From Actinernus sp. WN-2022 (Eukaryota > Cnidaria > Anthozoa > Actiniaria > Actinernidae), in contig JAOWCC010001589.1 of assembly GCA_030867875.1 (NCBI GenBank), positions 149,331,745 through 149,395,744 of the forward strand: DNA of 64,000 nucleotides. The letters are read 5' to 3'. Both the position numbers and the translations under genes were made by a program. How positions within the stretch are numbered: position 1 is the first letter of the stretch; each line of letters begins with the position of its first letter. Below are positions 35,640 to 46,606 of the stretch, piece by piece. The notes below the pieces were generated by a model that saw only the letters and a list, made by a program, of their open reading frames with translations, had not been told where the DNA came from and did no database searches.

Positions 35640-36701
35640 CAAACCGCGTTTTATTCTTCCACCTTTTTCATTACATCTTACAATATCGATAACAAAATTA
35701 GAGTTGCAATTCTATAATCCCAAACACTTAGACACTTTCAGCCTTTCTTCTAATTGCTCTTTAACGTACATGTCTTTGGCGTTTTCCGATTTCCACCTTC
35801 CATGTAATTTCAATAACCTTTCTTTAGAAGAGTCGTTCTGCAAACCCTTGATAATGAACGATGCCCCACCTGAACGCAGGCTGTGTAAACCGTACAGCTT
35901 CTCGTCGTACCCTAATGACGAAATATCTTTAAGGATTTCTCTAATCCTTGTATAAGATAGCTTCCTGCTACCTAGAGAATATGTCTGCTTAGATTTGATT
36001 AATTTTACGTTTCTGAATATAAACTCTCTGCTGCTGCCTATGTTGATTTTTGTGTCCTTCATATATCTCAGCACATGTAGACCGACCAGATTTATAAATG
36101 AGGACCTGTTGTCATTGTCAATAAACATCTGTTTTACTGGACGGTATATAAACAATCATCTGATTATCAGCTAAAGAAATGTTGTTAGCTTTAATGTTAA
36201 GTAACTCTTTTTATCTAAATAGACCTGCAAAAGCTAGAGGTTCTGAGGTTCTTTAAATTACACATACTTCTCCACTATTAATTTCATTAATTCTAAATGT
36301 ACTGATTCTTTTTTGTTAATATGTGGATGTGGCATTCTCATTTCTGTTTCCACTAATTTTTTACATGTAGTAAAATCTACCGGATTTTCCTTAATAGGTA
36401 GAATTCCATGAATCCATTTACAGTAGTGCTGCATATGCCATTTGAACGGACGTCTTTGTGTTTTTCTCCAGTAAACTAGACAGGTAAAGGGCTAAATGCG
36501 TTACCTTAGCTGGTAATTAAACCACTCCACACTTCTTTCTTTGAAAAGCCCAACAAAATGTTTAACTCCGTTCTTATATCTTAGTGTTGTAGAATTGGCT
36601 CCGGACTTGAGACAATCTTGAATTAATTTTCTTCTCGTAAATACGGAAATATCGCCCCAACACTGTGATCTCGTTAGGACCTGCGCAAGAAAACAAATCA
36701 T
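35640..36701 (-). pseudogene. DIRS-like element 1: tyrosine recombinase
   Basis: The C-terminal domain (35712-36155) has the tyrosine-recombinase box HSLRSGGAS, then LLKLHGRW and a Tyr in KDMYVKEQ, the conserved His-x-x-Arg, His and Tyr positions. The N-terminal core-binding region is at 36501-36701 (DCLKSGANSTTLRYKNGVKHFV). Between them (36156-36500) frames are broken. In DIRS-type retrotransposons this enzyme integrates a circular DNA intermediate. The element lies on - with RNase H and RT upstream at higher coordinates. Confidence 0.82.
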
Positions 36702-36776
36702 TTAATGATACATTAACACAAACATGGCTAGGTTCTCGGGAAAGCATGAAGATGTCTAGGTCTTTAGTTGATCTAC

Positions 36777-36885
36777 ACGTCGGCTTACTCTCCGTGAGCC
36801 CAATAGCCACATAATAACCACGCTACGTACACACGTCGGCTCACTCTCCGTGAGCCCAATAGCCGCATAATAATCACACAACTGC
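36777..36885. repeat. 56-bp tandem duplication between RNase H and recombinase
   Basis: CGTCGGCTTACTCTCCGTGA at about 36779 recurs 56 bp later as CGTCGGCTCACTCTCCGTGA, extending through GCCCAATAGCC-CATAATAA. About 1.9 copies. Same relative position as the 78-bp array of element 2. Confidence 0.75.
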
Positions 36886-37172
36886 CCCTTCACTATGAGG
36901 CCAAATACCAAAAAGACAATCTGATGGCGTATATATGCCCCTCCCATCGAGGGGAGGACAACATTTAATTTAAATTTCTTCCATGTGCTATAACTTCTTT
37001 CCCTTTGTAACGTTTATAATCCAATATTGCATAACGATAACGTTGTCATAACATCGGCCAAAATGAAGATGACGGCCAGTCGGGCACTATCAAGGTACCC
37101 TCCGCGGTTTTTCTTTCCATATAACTAATGGTATTAGCAACCAATTCTATTGGAGGACTGATTAAACAATTT

Positions 37173-38940
37173 TCATTCTTCCACGACTGAAAAAAAGGCG
37201 TCTACTACGGCTGTCCCCGGATTCCAGAAATGGGAGAAAAATTTTGGGAGCTTCTTGTTGTAATAATTAGCAAAACAATCAACAGTAAATGGACCCCACA
37301 GCTTCGCTAAGGTTTCGTAGAACGCGGCCTGGATCTCCCAGTCATCGATATCGACTATTTTGCTCACCAGAAGGAAATGGGATCAAGTATTTTTAGCGAT
37401 AACAAGATCATTTTAGTACATTTAAGCCCTCTGCACCAAAACGTTAGGAATCTATTCCGTTTAAACTTAAGAGTCTTCCATATCTTACATTCAAAAAGCA
37501 ATACAAAAACTATCTCCTAGATACTCAAAAATAAATAAATTTTAATAATTTAAATCGTAAATATATACATACCATATGTATATATTATTTTCTGCGCATT
37601 GATACATCAACATGCTAATAACAATTACATAGTTATCTAAATTAGAAATTGATTATTATTTATATATAAATAGTCCTGCCATACGTAAATTATCTGTCAA
37701 CTCTCTTTCTTTCTTTATACATGTATTTTTTTATTTTCTGAAAACAACCTTAGTCATTTTATTAATACTATTGTAAATAGCATATTATGTTCCCTAAATC
37801 ATTCTTTGACTCCGGGACCATTTAAATTCAACATAGACAGTGACCAACTCGAAAGCATATGCTACTTTAGTCACTGTGCACATATTCTGAAGTTTTTCTT
37901 TAGTCTTAAATCCTTTTTGCTTTTTTGGATAACATATTTAATATATGTAATATACACTCTATTATAATGTAACGTAACCAGTGTGTAACAATAAAAAGCT
38001 GAACTGAAACTGAAACAATGAATAACGCAATACCTCGTTCAAGGCATCAAGAAAAAATATCAACAGCTAACTTTTGCAGTTCAATCTTCATGCTTCCGAC
38101 TTATACTATTTTCGCAGTCGATTGGTTATCGGTATATCATTTGATCTTCGAATTATGTAGAACAGAACCATACGCTTCAAGGCTATAAGAAATAGTTAAA
38201 AGCTCTCTATACGTCGAACAATACTTCTTTTCTTCCTCCGTAAACATACGCTGACATGTAGCATTTTGTTCTTGCATAATCACAGCCCCACAGGCGTGTT
38301 CATTAGCATGAGCTCTGGTCTTAAAGCAATTCTTATAATTGCATTTCCTAACGTTGGTTAACCAAAATTCCATTTCCACAATACAATAACGGTCTCAAAA
38401 TACCTTAGTGTCCCAGTCCGCAGCTGTCGCGATAGTAATTTGACAGTGACGTGTCATTATTCTAGGTAGGTGCCCAAATACCGCACTCAATGAAATAGCC
38501 AACCCAGTGAATGACGCCAATTTTCTGGCTGCCACGAAAGAACATGCTAACAATTTGTGCAATTTCTGTTAGATAACTTGAATTCTACCTTCTCTTATGG
38601 CAATGCTGCCATTTTGACAGTTCCAACATATTCTCAACCATTCAATTAGTCTTGGAGACCATATACTTTTTTCCTCATTGACTACGAAACCAGTTCCACA
38701 CAAGTCCCCCCAAATGTGATGGGAAGCTTCTATAGCGTTATCTAAAGAGTCCTAGATTAATTCCAGCATCTAGGTATACACACCGAAAGCCTCTAATTCT
38801 CCATAATTTAACCAGTGGTTTCATAATTTTGGTGAAAATATAAGGTGTCGACGATAATCCAAAAGAAAGAACAGTGAACACGCCGGGCCCCGTGGTGCAG
38901 AATCTGCCACAAATTTTGTTGCCAAAAATGGCGGCCTGTT
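37173..38940 (-). pseudogene. DIRS-like element 1: RT and RNase H remnants
   Basis: Right to left: an RT scrap near 38740-38900 (TVLSFGLSSTPYIFTKIMKPLVKLW then a decayed YxDD region), RNase H first half (38137-38379; ACGAVIMQEQ, KKYCSTYRELL), and, beyond an insertion, the C-terminal RNase H region of DIRS pol proteins (37173-37367; IDDWEIQAAFYETL, WGPFTVDCFANYYN). Highly decayed. No gag recognised to the right. Confidence 0.72.
37385..38025 (+). mobile_element. LINE/SINE 3'-end insertion in element 1
   Basis: AT-rich, noncoding, ending on + with ATAAAAAGCTGAACTGAAACTGAAAC, a short repeated GAAACT tail as left by some non-LTR elements. It lies between the two halves of the element-1 RNase H. 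The left boundary is approximate and the family unknown. Confidence 0.4.
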
Positions 38941-39198
38941 TTATGGATGGACGATTGGAGACTGGTAACGAATTAGTTTGATATATAAACAGCTCTCTAG
39001 GGCGCTTGGGATAGCAGAAGTGAGTTTCGTCTCACTTTGATACCAAACTGGAGCAGGAATTTTGCATCTTTACTCTCAATTTGGCCTGTTCATTTCGTAC
39101 TATGTGAAGAGTACTGTATAGAGATGGAATATAAGGTTTTTGGCTTGTATGCGATTTTCTACGTCTGAAGAGATAACCTAAATATACCCTTAGAACGA
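38941..39198. other. No supported gene
   Basis: Short unique-looking stretch between DIRS element 1 and the unclassified + strand gene; nothing recognised. Confidence 0.3.
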
Positions 39199-39568
39199 TT
39201 GCTTGTTTTCCCCTCTACTACCGTATATTTTTTGTTTTTCCGATTTTTCGACGATAGCTCAGTATGTTTTGGTTATTTGTGCTCGTCTGCGCGATACTGT
39301 ACGCTCGTAGAGAAGCACCGAGCTCGATTAACGAGTTTCTTTGCTCTCAACTTCCAGTGGCAGAAAATGGTGGATGCTATACTTTGCAGATAAATCAAAG
39401 GGATATACCCAAGTTAAGTTTTCAGTTTATTTCGAAAAGCTGTACGGAAGGCTAACACTACTAGCTGGAGCTGTTGTGGCTTACACGGAAAACGGGAACA
39501 TTAACGAAATCCTTGTAAACAGAGAAAGCATATGCATATACCTGATTTAGGGTAATTTCTGAACAGGG

Positions 39569-42500
39569 ATGCCACCAAATCGTAAACCTTTCAATGTTGG
39601 GCAGTTCATGAAACTGAAAAGACAGGAAAAAGAGGCTTCGCCCAGGGAGAACACACAACTTGTGAACTGCATATCTGAGGAAAGGAGAAAATGGAAGCCA
39701 AACCAGGTTAAGCTGAAGAGACTTCAGGCTAAGGTAAAACATTTAAAAAAAAAATTGTTTAACTTTTTTATTTTTGTTGAGATTCCTATGAATTTGTATT
39801 AAGCAAACAGTGGCTAAGCTCAGTTATTTATGTTTTTCTATACAGACTGATCTTGCAAAGAGACTGCGAAGAACTATCAGCAGGGCAGCGTACTCCTGGA
39901 AAAGAGAACATGGAGGTGTGTGGAGTATCCTCTGTCTTTTTTTTCTTGAGTACTTAATTGGTCCCATTGACCTTTTTTCTGGTGAATTTCCAATCCCGCT
40001 ATTGATCCTTGAACCCAGGGCTCTAATTCCAGATCCCAGCCATATTTAAGGCCTTGATTTCCGATACCATACCATATAACAATTTTGACGTAGTAAGCCT
40101 ATCATTTAAAGTGCCTATAACCCTTTTGCAAGTTTGATAGCTTATGAACCTCAGAAAAGTTTTGAGTACTTCTGTGAAGAAAGTTTTGATTTACAGTGAA
40201 TATTTTATGTTCTACGCTTGTTTGAAATCGTGTAAATGTGACCTTTTGTGACCTTTCCTGACCCATGACCGCGTAAGTAAAAGCCTGGGTCGAAACCTGT
40301 ATGTACGTCACCTCATTAATGCATTATTCTCCATGGCGCCTTTCTATCACAACAACATCGATGCATAGAAAATATACACAGTTTGTGAGTTGTTAGTAAA
40401 GAAAAAGTCATTTTAGTCAACACGTTAAGTATTTCTTCAAATGATTGCAAAGCCGAATTAATTATATGACGTCAAGATGACGTAAATACAGGTATCGACC
40501 CAGGCTTTTGCTTACGCGGTCATGGATCAGGGAAGGTCACATTTACACGATTTCAAACAAGCGTAGAACATAGAGTATTCACTCAAAACCAAAACTTTCT
40601 TCACAGAAGTACTCAAAACTCTTCGGAGGTTCGTTAGCAATAAAAATTGCAAAATGGTTATAGGCACTTTAAGATAAGAAAATAAATGTTCTATTCAAAA
40701 GAAATGACAAAATTATTATATCATTGCAGCATAGAATTTACAATACCCCAAAGACGCAGAGGAGTCCCACCATATTGCATAATGGAAAGTTAAATCAGAA
40801 GGCAAGGACAGCAGTTAAACGTCGTAATGAGACCTTTGAATCTGCAATGCTCATTCATGGGGGCACAAAAACCCAAACAAAACCTGCCATTGATGGCATG
40901 TTTGATACCTTATGTAAAAAGAGCAAGCTAGGGGACATGACCAAACTTGTGTCTAGTAATGGGAGGCTGCAGGCTGCAGGCTAAGGTAGCATCAGATATG
41001 TACTCCAATCAGGTGCATTTATTTGAAACTTCAAATGAAAATGTTCTTCGCAGTATTGCCTGCTACTATAGTGGAGGTGTCATGGGGAAGAGAAAGTATA
41101 AAGCAGTCAGGCTTGTTTTGGCAACAAAGAGTAGTAGAAGAAAGTGAGGGGAGAGAACTTCATTGTGTATTATGCGAAACTTCCCTGTGCCAAAACTATT
41201 GCCATATGATAAGTTAACGAGTTATATCAAGCGAGTAGATATTGGAAATATTTACTCCATTGAAGAAGAGTTTGCTAACTATATTTCTGATGATGAGGTT
41301 GTTCATGTTCAGAGATTTAAGGGAATTTCTTCCTCGGCTTGCTAATTTCTATTTACAGGTCAAAAACAAATCGAATGAGGCGCTTAAGTGGTTCGGAGAG
41401 ACCGAAGGGACATTTTTGGTTGCATTTGGTGGGCATGGGTGCCCATTCGGTAAGAACGAGTGCTTGCTCCTTTCTGGTCAATTTTCTAAATGTTGGAAAG
41501 CAAGTTGCCTCAAGTTCTGATATTTTTTAAATTTTTGGTTCAAATTGTCAGTCTGAATCTTGTGCAGTAGTACAAAATTATGTTAAAACTGCATGCAAGC
41601 AAATGAAAGACCTTGAAGTTCAGGTTTTCGACAATGATGGTTTTCATGTTACATTCAAGTTTCAAGAGATACCAAATGATATGAAAATGTTGGCAACACT
41701 AACGGGGGAGTTGCCTAATTCAGCACGCTACTTTTCAACATTTGCAACAGTTAGCAATGATGACTATAGAGAGCCAGAGGGCCAATGTGGTAGTGTTAAT
41801 TGCAAATGGAAACCATGGGACTTTAACCAAAGGTTGAAGGTGGCAGAGTCAGTTGCTAAGTTTAAATAAATTTTGCCATAACACCTCTCTCCTCAGTATT
41901 TTGGTACTAAAGTGACTAATTTTATTGCCATGTCGAGCCTGTGCATTTAAAAAATAATGCTTGGCAACAGTTTTTCAAGGGAGTACTCAAAGTGGCAATT
42001 TACAAGTCTCTCCGACACTTGCAAGACATTTGCTAACGTGCCTGTAGATTGCTGATTTCATCGAGTAATCAAGTTAAGTGTTCATGCCTTGCTAGAAAAG
42101 TAGTGAAATGGTATGATGAAACTCAGGGAAGGGTGCTGACCTCCAATATAGATTTAGGCAAAGGAGTCTCGATTGTTCTGCCAACAACTTCATGACACTA
42201 ATCAAACATCTGAGAAGTGAGGGTGACTCTAGAAAGCAAAGGCTGACAGTTCTTGTTTATGCATATATTGGAGTAAGACTACGTGACTGTGTTTCACTGT
42301 TTAGTCGGTTCGAGATTAGAGCTGAGCAGCTCTTGGAGCTCAGAGTAAAATGTCACCAGTATTTCAGGGCAAATGCTTTGCTTCTCCCTTCTATGGTCAC
42401 ACCCACAGTTTGGACACTAGGGCATGTTGACCCTGAGCATGCAGAACAGCTCCTTTAAGATGCAGTGGTTTCATATCTTTCAACACGAGTTTGTAATGCT

Positions 42501-42718
42501 CATTTGGTTGCCAGAAAATGGGTTTAACACATGCCAGTACAAAGCTAGTAAAAAATTACATCGCCAAAAGGGTTCATAGGGATGATAACTACTGTTACTG
42601 TGGCTTGGAGAAGGCCCAAAGTCAGGATGACAACTGTTGTATTTGTGGTGACATGCTAACACACTTTATTGAGCAAAGTGTTCAAATGGAAAAAGTTCAT
42701 CCACAGCTAAGACGGTAA
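39569..42718 (+). pseudogene. Unclassified repeated gene family, spliced, broken
   Basis: Collinear + segments: 39569-39735 (MPPNRKPFNVGQFMKLKRQE, coiled coil); a small exon about 39846-39918 bounded by ATACAG and GTGTGT (LRRTISRAAYSWKREHGG); 40730-40975 after ATTGCAG (NTPKTQRSPTILHNGKLNQK, AIDGMFDTL); 40990-41140; 41165-41340 (PVPKLLPYDKLTSYIKRVDIG); 41340-41530 with GTFLVAFGGHGCPFGKNE; 41603-41869 with FDNDGFHVTFKFQEIPNDMK and GSVNCKWKPWDFNQRLK; 42192-42455 (RKQRLTVLVYAYIGVRLRDC); and 42518-42718 with a zinc-ribbon-like YCGLEKAQSQDDNCCICGDM. At least five frameshifts or stops. I recognise the wording as a multicopy cnidarian family but know no function; the size and copy number suggest a transposase-like gene. 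Confidence 0.55.
40106..40672. mobile_element. TTAA MITE with ~200-bp inverted arms
   Basis: TTAA at 40106-40109 and 40669-40672 flanks termini AGTGCCTATAACC (left) and its reverse complement (right). The inverted arms extend about 200 bp with indels (shared words AAAGTTTTGA-TT, CTACGCTTGTTTGAAATCGTG, GACCGCGTAAG). 567 bp, no ORF. Lies in an intron-like gap of the surrounding gene. TTAA with AGTGC-type ends fits a Kolobok- or piggyBac-derived MITE. Confidence 0.82.
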
Positions 42719-42839
42719 TTTATAGGAAACACAGGCTAATGAAAATCAGAAAGAACTAACTTAGTTTCTACTTACAACCACCTTGTTGCACTTTGTTAAA
42801 GAAACATGAACAACTATATTGGAGCATAATAGTAACACT

Positions 42840-43196
42840 AAGGGACTGGTCATAAATTAGCAGGGGGAGGGGGTGGAATGAATGGGGGTCATAATAATTT
42901 ACGCTCACCCTTGTGATGGTATACCTTTCTCAGGATATACCAGAGTGCAGGAATTTAATATATGGTACGATAGTAATAGTAAAATCATAAGAAAAATCAA
43001 GATAAGAATGATATAAATGTCTATCAAGAATACAATGTATCACTAGAACAGGCTTGTGTCAATTTTGCTACAGTATGGTCACACTAGTGTGAAAACAAAT
43101 TGAGTTATTATTCTGTGCAGGGGGGAAGGTCATGATATTTTAGCCCCATTTCAAATCTCCACCCCCTCCCCCTGCTAATTTATGACCAGTCCCTAA
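42840..43196. mobile_element. MITE with ~36-bp TIRs
   Basis: Left end AGGGACTGGTCATAAATTAGC followed by a G-rich tract and GGTGGA; the right end is its reverse complement (43152-43195). About 355 bp, noncoding. I could not find a convincing target duplication. Confidence 0.75.
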
Positions 43197-43690
43197 CAAG
43201 GTTTTAACGACTTAAGTGTCTGCTTTGTTCTGCTTGTATAGATGCTTTTGGTTTGTTGATTATACAGTAACATAAGTTTACATAGAGCTCTGTACAAAAG
43301 TTGTTGGAGCATGTTCTTGAGCACATAGCATTATTTAATACATGTATAGCTGCACTTGTAACTTCAAGAAGAGTAAAGTTCCATTTGACTCAAACGTGTT
43401 CATATTCCTCATTTACAGTCATCTAATCCATTTTATCCAATCAGTTGAGGACAAGACAATGAAGTTCAAACTAAAATCATCATGGACCAATGACGATTGA
43501 GAATGAAATAAATAGAAAGCCAAGAAAACTTTGAAGCTGAGAGAGAAGAAACCACATCTCAAATAGTTTTGGATTCAAGTTGATTCTTTTTGCTTCAGAA
43601 ACCACAATAAAGAAAATTACACAACAATGGCCAGGATTAAAGACATCCCCAAGTGAAATGTGGCTGAGAATTTCATTGACCCAAGTATTA
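43197..43690. other. No supported gene
   Basis: Between a MITE and a DIRS RT scrap. Short - strand ORF text here belongs to the frame-shifted continuation of that scrap; otherwise nothing recognised. Confidence 0.3.
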
Positions 43691-44260
43691 CATTGGTAAC
43701 CGCAGAACACACAATATATTCGCGGGCTTAAAAGTGCACATTTCGCGAGCCAGCTGGCCCGGCGTGGAATGTGAAATACTTGGTGCTTCCATCCGGATAT
43801 GTCCATGAAAAACCTAAATATGACTGTGTGGCGGAAAAAATATCTATGTGGTGATAGCCGCTCTTAAGGTCAAACTTTGTTGCATATCCCCCTAGGGAAA
43901 AATAAATTTCGATTTGGAAATATATTGATTAACGAAATTTAAATCGGATATCAATCTCTTTTTGCCGGATGATTGTACTGAAACAGACAGTGGATTAATG
44001 ACTTGAATATTGCTTTCTAGCTGTTCTATAATTCTCCCACAGTAGCTAACAATTCTGAAATAGACTCAGTGACAAAATCGCTATTATTACGAGCAGATAA
44101 ATTATTTCTTTGATTTGCTTTAGGAGGCGTATAGAGTAACGGAGGCTTCTAACCTTCTTTCAAAACGTCTAAAATAAATCGAGGCGCTTGAATCCGTGAC
44201 CAATATTTTACATGGCTCCTGAGCCTCCCTTCAACATTAAAGGATTAATGCTTTGCGAAC
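43690..44260 (-). pseudogene. DIRS-like reverse transcriptase scrap (element 4)
   Basis: Right to left: GRLRSHVKYWSRIQAPRFIL (44240 leftwards), LLYTPPKANQRNNLSARNN, then NPLSVSVQSSGKKRLISDLN, then in another frame TKFDLKSGYHHIDIF and YLGFSWTYPDGSTKYFTF, ending near 43740 at FHAGPAG. This is the DIRS-type RT from its N-terminal region to just before the YxDD palm motif, so it is truncated on its 3' side. It carries frameshifts and an in-frame stop. A fourth DIRS-like copy in the window. Confidence 0.75.
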
Positions 44261-44275
44261 CCGTGTTTACATTTG

Positions 44276-44353
44276 AACAATAGAAAACCGTTACAATCGC
44301 CATTTTCGTACTGTACTGTACGAAAATGACGATTGTAACGGTTTGCTATTGTT
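44276..44353. repeat. 78-bp near-perfect foldback
   Basis: The 36-bp arms AACAATAGAAAACCGTTACA... and their inverted partner pair with only two mismatches around a CTGTACTG-type centre. It lies directly against the 3' (TTA)n tail of the adjacent LINE. Confidence 0.85.
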
Positions 44354-45887
44354 AATAATAATAATGTCTTTATTGAATCGATAAAATACATATCAATTTT
44401 ACATACTAGTATAAAGTATATTTACAAATAATTAAAAATAAGTATATTTATGAAACTACACTTAAAACGTTCGGTATTTACTTTAGATGTACAAAAGCTA
44501 GGCTTTCTAAGATTATGATTAGAAAATTTGTATTTAGGTAGAATGGACTACAGTGGGTGTTTAATAGTGCATTGTGTCTAAAATACTAACAGGATCACAC
44601 ACAGCGCCGTTTATGGCAGCGGTCCAAGAAGCACTGAATAGTTGTGAGCTCTGGTATAGAGGCACCACACACAGATAAAGCGTAATATATTTTAGGCATA
44701 ACTATTGATCTAAAAAGATAGTCAACTTTTATCGCGCTATAGTTCCCTTTTCCGAGGCTACGTATTACGTATAGGCATTTATTGGCACTAGTTAGCAATT
44801 CTTTAACATGAACGTCAAATCGGTTGTTTGATTGGAATATCACTCCTACCATTTTTAACTGATTGCATTGCGGAATATTCTGTATCTCGCTGTACGCATC
44901 ATTGACACCTCTTTTCCTGAATATGATCTCCTTACATTTTGCCGGATTACAAGACATGTCATTAAGCCTAGACCATTCCATGAAAGCATTAACATACATC
45001 TGTGAGTCAACTAAATTAGAGTTGTTTTCCTCCCATACAGGTGATGTGATTGTGGAGTCGTCCGCGTATTTAATTATAACAGAATTTGTGCCCGTGCTGT
45101 CAATTATAACAAGGTCGCTGACGCTACCATGCACTGTGCCTCTATTAATAGACATCCATTCACTGGTAATATTATTGGAAATGACGCGCTGTTTACGTCC
45201 CTTGAGAAAATTCAAATACCAATTTATTAGGTAAGGCTTTAAAGGTAACCGTTTTAGTTTACTTGCCAGTATTTCGTGTCTTACCATATCGAAAGCTTTG
45301 GAAAAATCCATAATAAAAACCCTAACTGCCCTACATTTGGTGTTATCTCAGGCTCTTTAAAACATTGTATTGGAGCTTTATTACCGCATTTGTGCAGCTA
45401 CCACCTGTACGATAGGCAAATTGTGTACTGTACAAATGTTGTTCAAAGGTGACAATACAAAATGCTTTGTACACAACTTTCTCAAACAACCTTGCTATTA
45501 TTGGTGTCACGTTTATTCCCCTGAAATCAGAGTCCTCCAGTGGTGTATCTACCTTGGGCAGTGGATTGATGTTAGCTAATTTCCACTGTGCTGGCCAGGT
45601 GTGTGTGCTTAGCGACAGGTTTCAGCATTTAAGGACAGCCGGGGCTAACAGATCTGAAAAGTCCCTCCAGATCCAGTATGGGATTTGGTCTGGTCCCGTT
45701 GCGCTTTCTTGTGTCCTGGAAATTGCAACTCGCTGAGCTGGGGTGGATCAAACGCATCAATCGGCAGATCTTCCGGACAGGTGTAGTTGTTATCGGAACA
45801 CAAGTTACTGAAGTACTCATTCAAGCTTTTGACAGCGTTTTCATCCAGTAATGGACGACTTGTCTGTTTACGATTAGTAATCGTGTT
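44354..45887 (-). pseudogene. LINE ORF2, RT and C-terminus (3' half of split LINE)
   Basis: Ends in an (ATT)n tail at 44354-44366. 45645-45887 starts inside the pre-RT linker (TITNRKQTSRPLLDENAVKS, NEYFSNLCSDNN). A decayed segment then leads to 44595-45311 with FSKAFDMVRHEILASKLKRL, RGTVHGSVSDLVII (normally a QGxxxxP motif, changed here) and the catalytic IKYADDSTI (near 45065), followed by the post-RT region LKMVGVIFQSNNRFDVHVKE and the C-terminal LDRCHKRRCV. CR1-like. The 5' part is at 57659-58097. Confidence 0.85.
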
Positions 45888-45900
45888 TTCTATTCTCTTT
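45888..45900 (-). repeat. Element 3 3' terminus (B2 end)
   Basis: TTCTATTCTCTTT, identical to 52175-52187 at the B1/A2 junction. Taking it as the element end rather than LINE lets the LINE halves abut cleanly. Confidence 0.7.
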
Positions 45901-46353
45901 ACTACCATTTGCAAGCTACCGTTAAGCGTGAACCTTTTTCCGCGTTCGTTTATGTTTGAAACCTAGACGTTTGGCGGCACAAACCTTTGCAATTTAACCG
46001 CGTTTGTGACAACCTTTGACATGTCCCGCCTTCACGTTTCAGCGAGTGGGATTCAGGTTTGGAAACTTTTCAGCTAGATATTCCTTCGCGCTACGCGCTA
46101 AATCATATAAATGTGGGTTCAAGTTAAAGTTTTGGACGCTCAGAATTATGAGAGATGCAAGACAACAACTGTCTCTTGGCATAATCTGAGTTGCACGACG
46201 GTAGAAGACATATCAAAGGTTTTCAACATCAAGGTTGAAACTAATTAGTTTGCCAACGAATTGCAAAGGTTTGGGACGCCAGACGTCTAGTTTCAAACAT
46301 AAACGAACGCGGAAAAAGGTTCACGCTTAACGGTAGCTTGCAAATGGTAGTAA
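45901..46353. mobile_element. MITE with ~75-bp TIRs inside B2
   Basis: ACTACCATTTGCAAGCTACC (45901 onward) is repeated in inverted orientation up to 46352; arms of about 75 bp with small indels. About 450 bp, no ORF. B1 (52175-52200) shows the sequence without it: CTCTTTCACTTCGTTCAG. Confidence 0.8.
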
Positions 46354-46400
46354 CTTTGTTCAGCCGAATAGAAAATATTTATATTTGTAAGCAATGAGAA
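46354..46400 (-). repeat. B2 segment of element 3 left of element 2 (attL-type side)
   Basis: 47 bp matching 52190-52236 (one or two differences), ending in AGAA where element 2 begins. Confidence 0.8.
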
Positions 46401-46602
46401 TATAAAAATATCTGCGTTACGCAGTTTATCAGGTATTTGTTTTCTGCACGTTCCATCATCGGAATGTTCATTATGCACATTGCGTTGTTCAACAGTTACG
46501 TAATAATGCGATGTGCATATGAGTATATAAGTAGCTTAACGAGTAAGTGTTCTTCCTTCGGTCTGTGAAAGCAACTGACTCCATACTTCAGTTATTTAAT
46601 TT
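46401..46602 (+). repeat. Element 2 left repeat, copy 1 (A1)
   Basis: 202 bp nearly identical to 47412-47613 (one visible substitution early, TTTATCAGG against TTTAGCAGG). Opens with a TATA-like box and ends four bases before the gag ATG, so it likely includes promoter and leader. Confidence 0.88.
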
Positions 46603-46606
46603 CAAG

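Noticed and set aside
42840..43196. 8-bp hAT-type target duplication around the MITE
   Set aside because: Flanks (AACACTA and AACAAGG) share too few bases; the element is kept but its superfamily is left open.
44863..45234. 123-codon + strand ORF
   Set aside because: Antisense shadow of the LINE reverse transcriptase, which shows YADD on the - strand.
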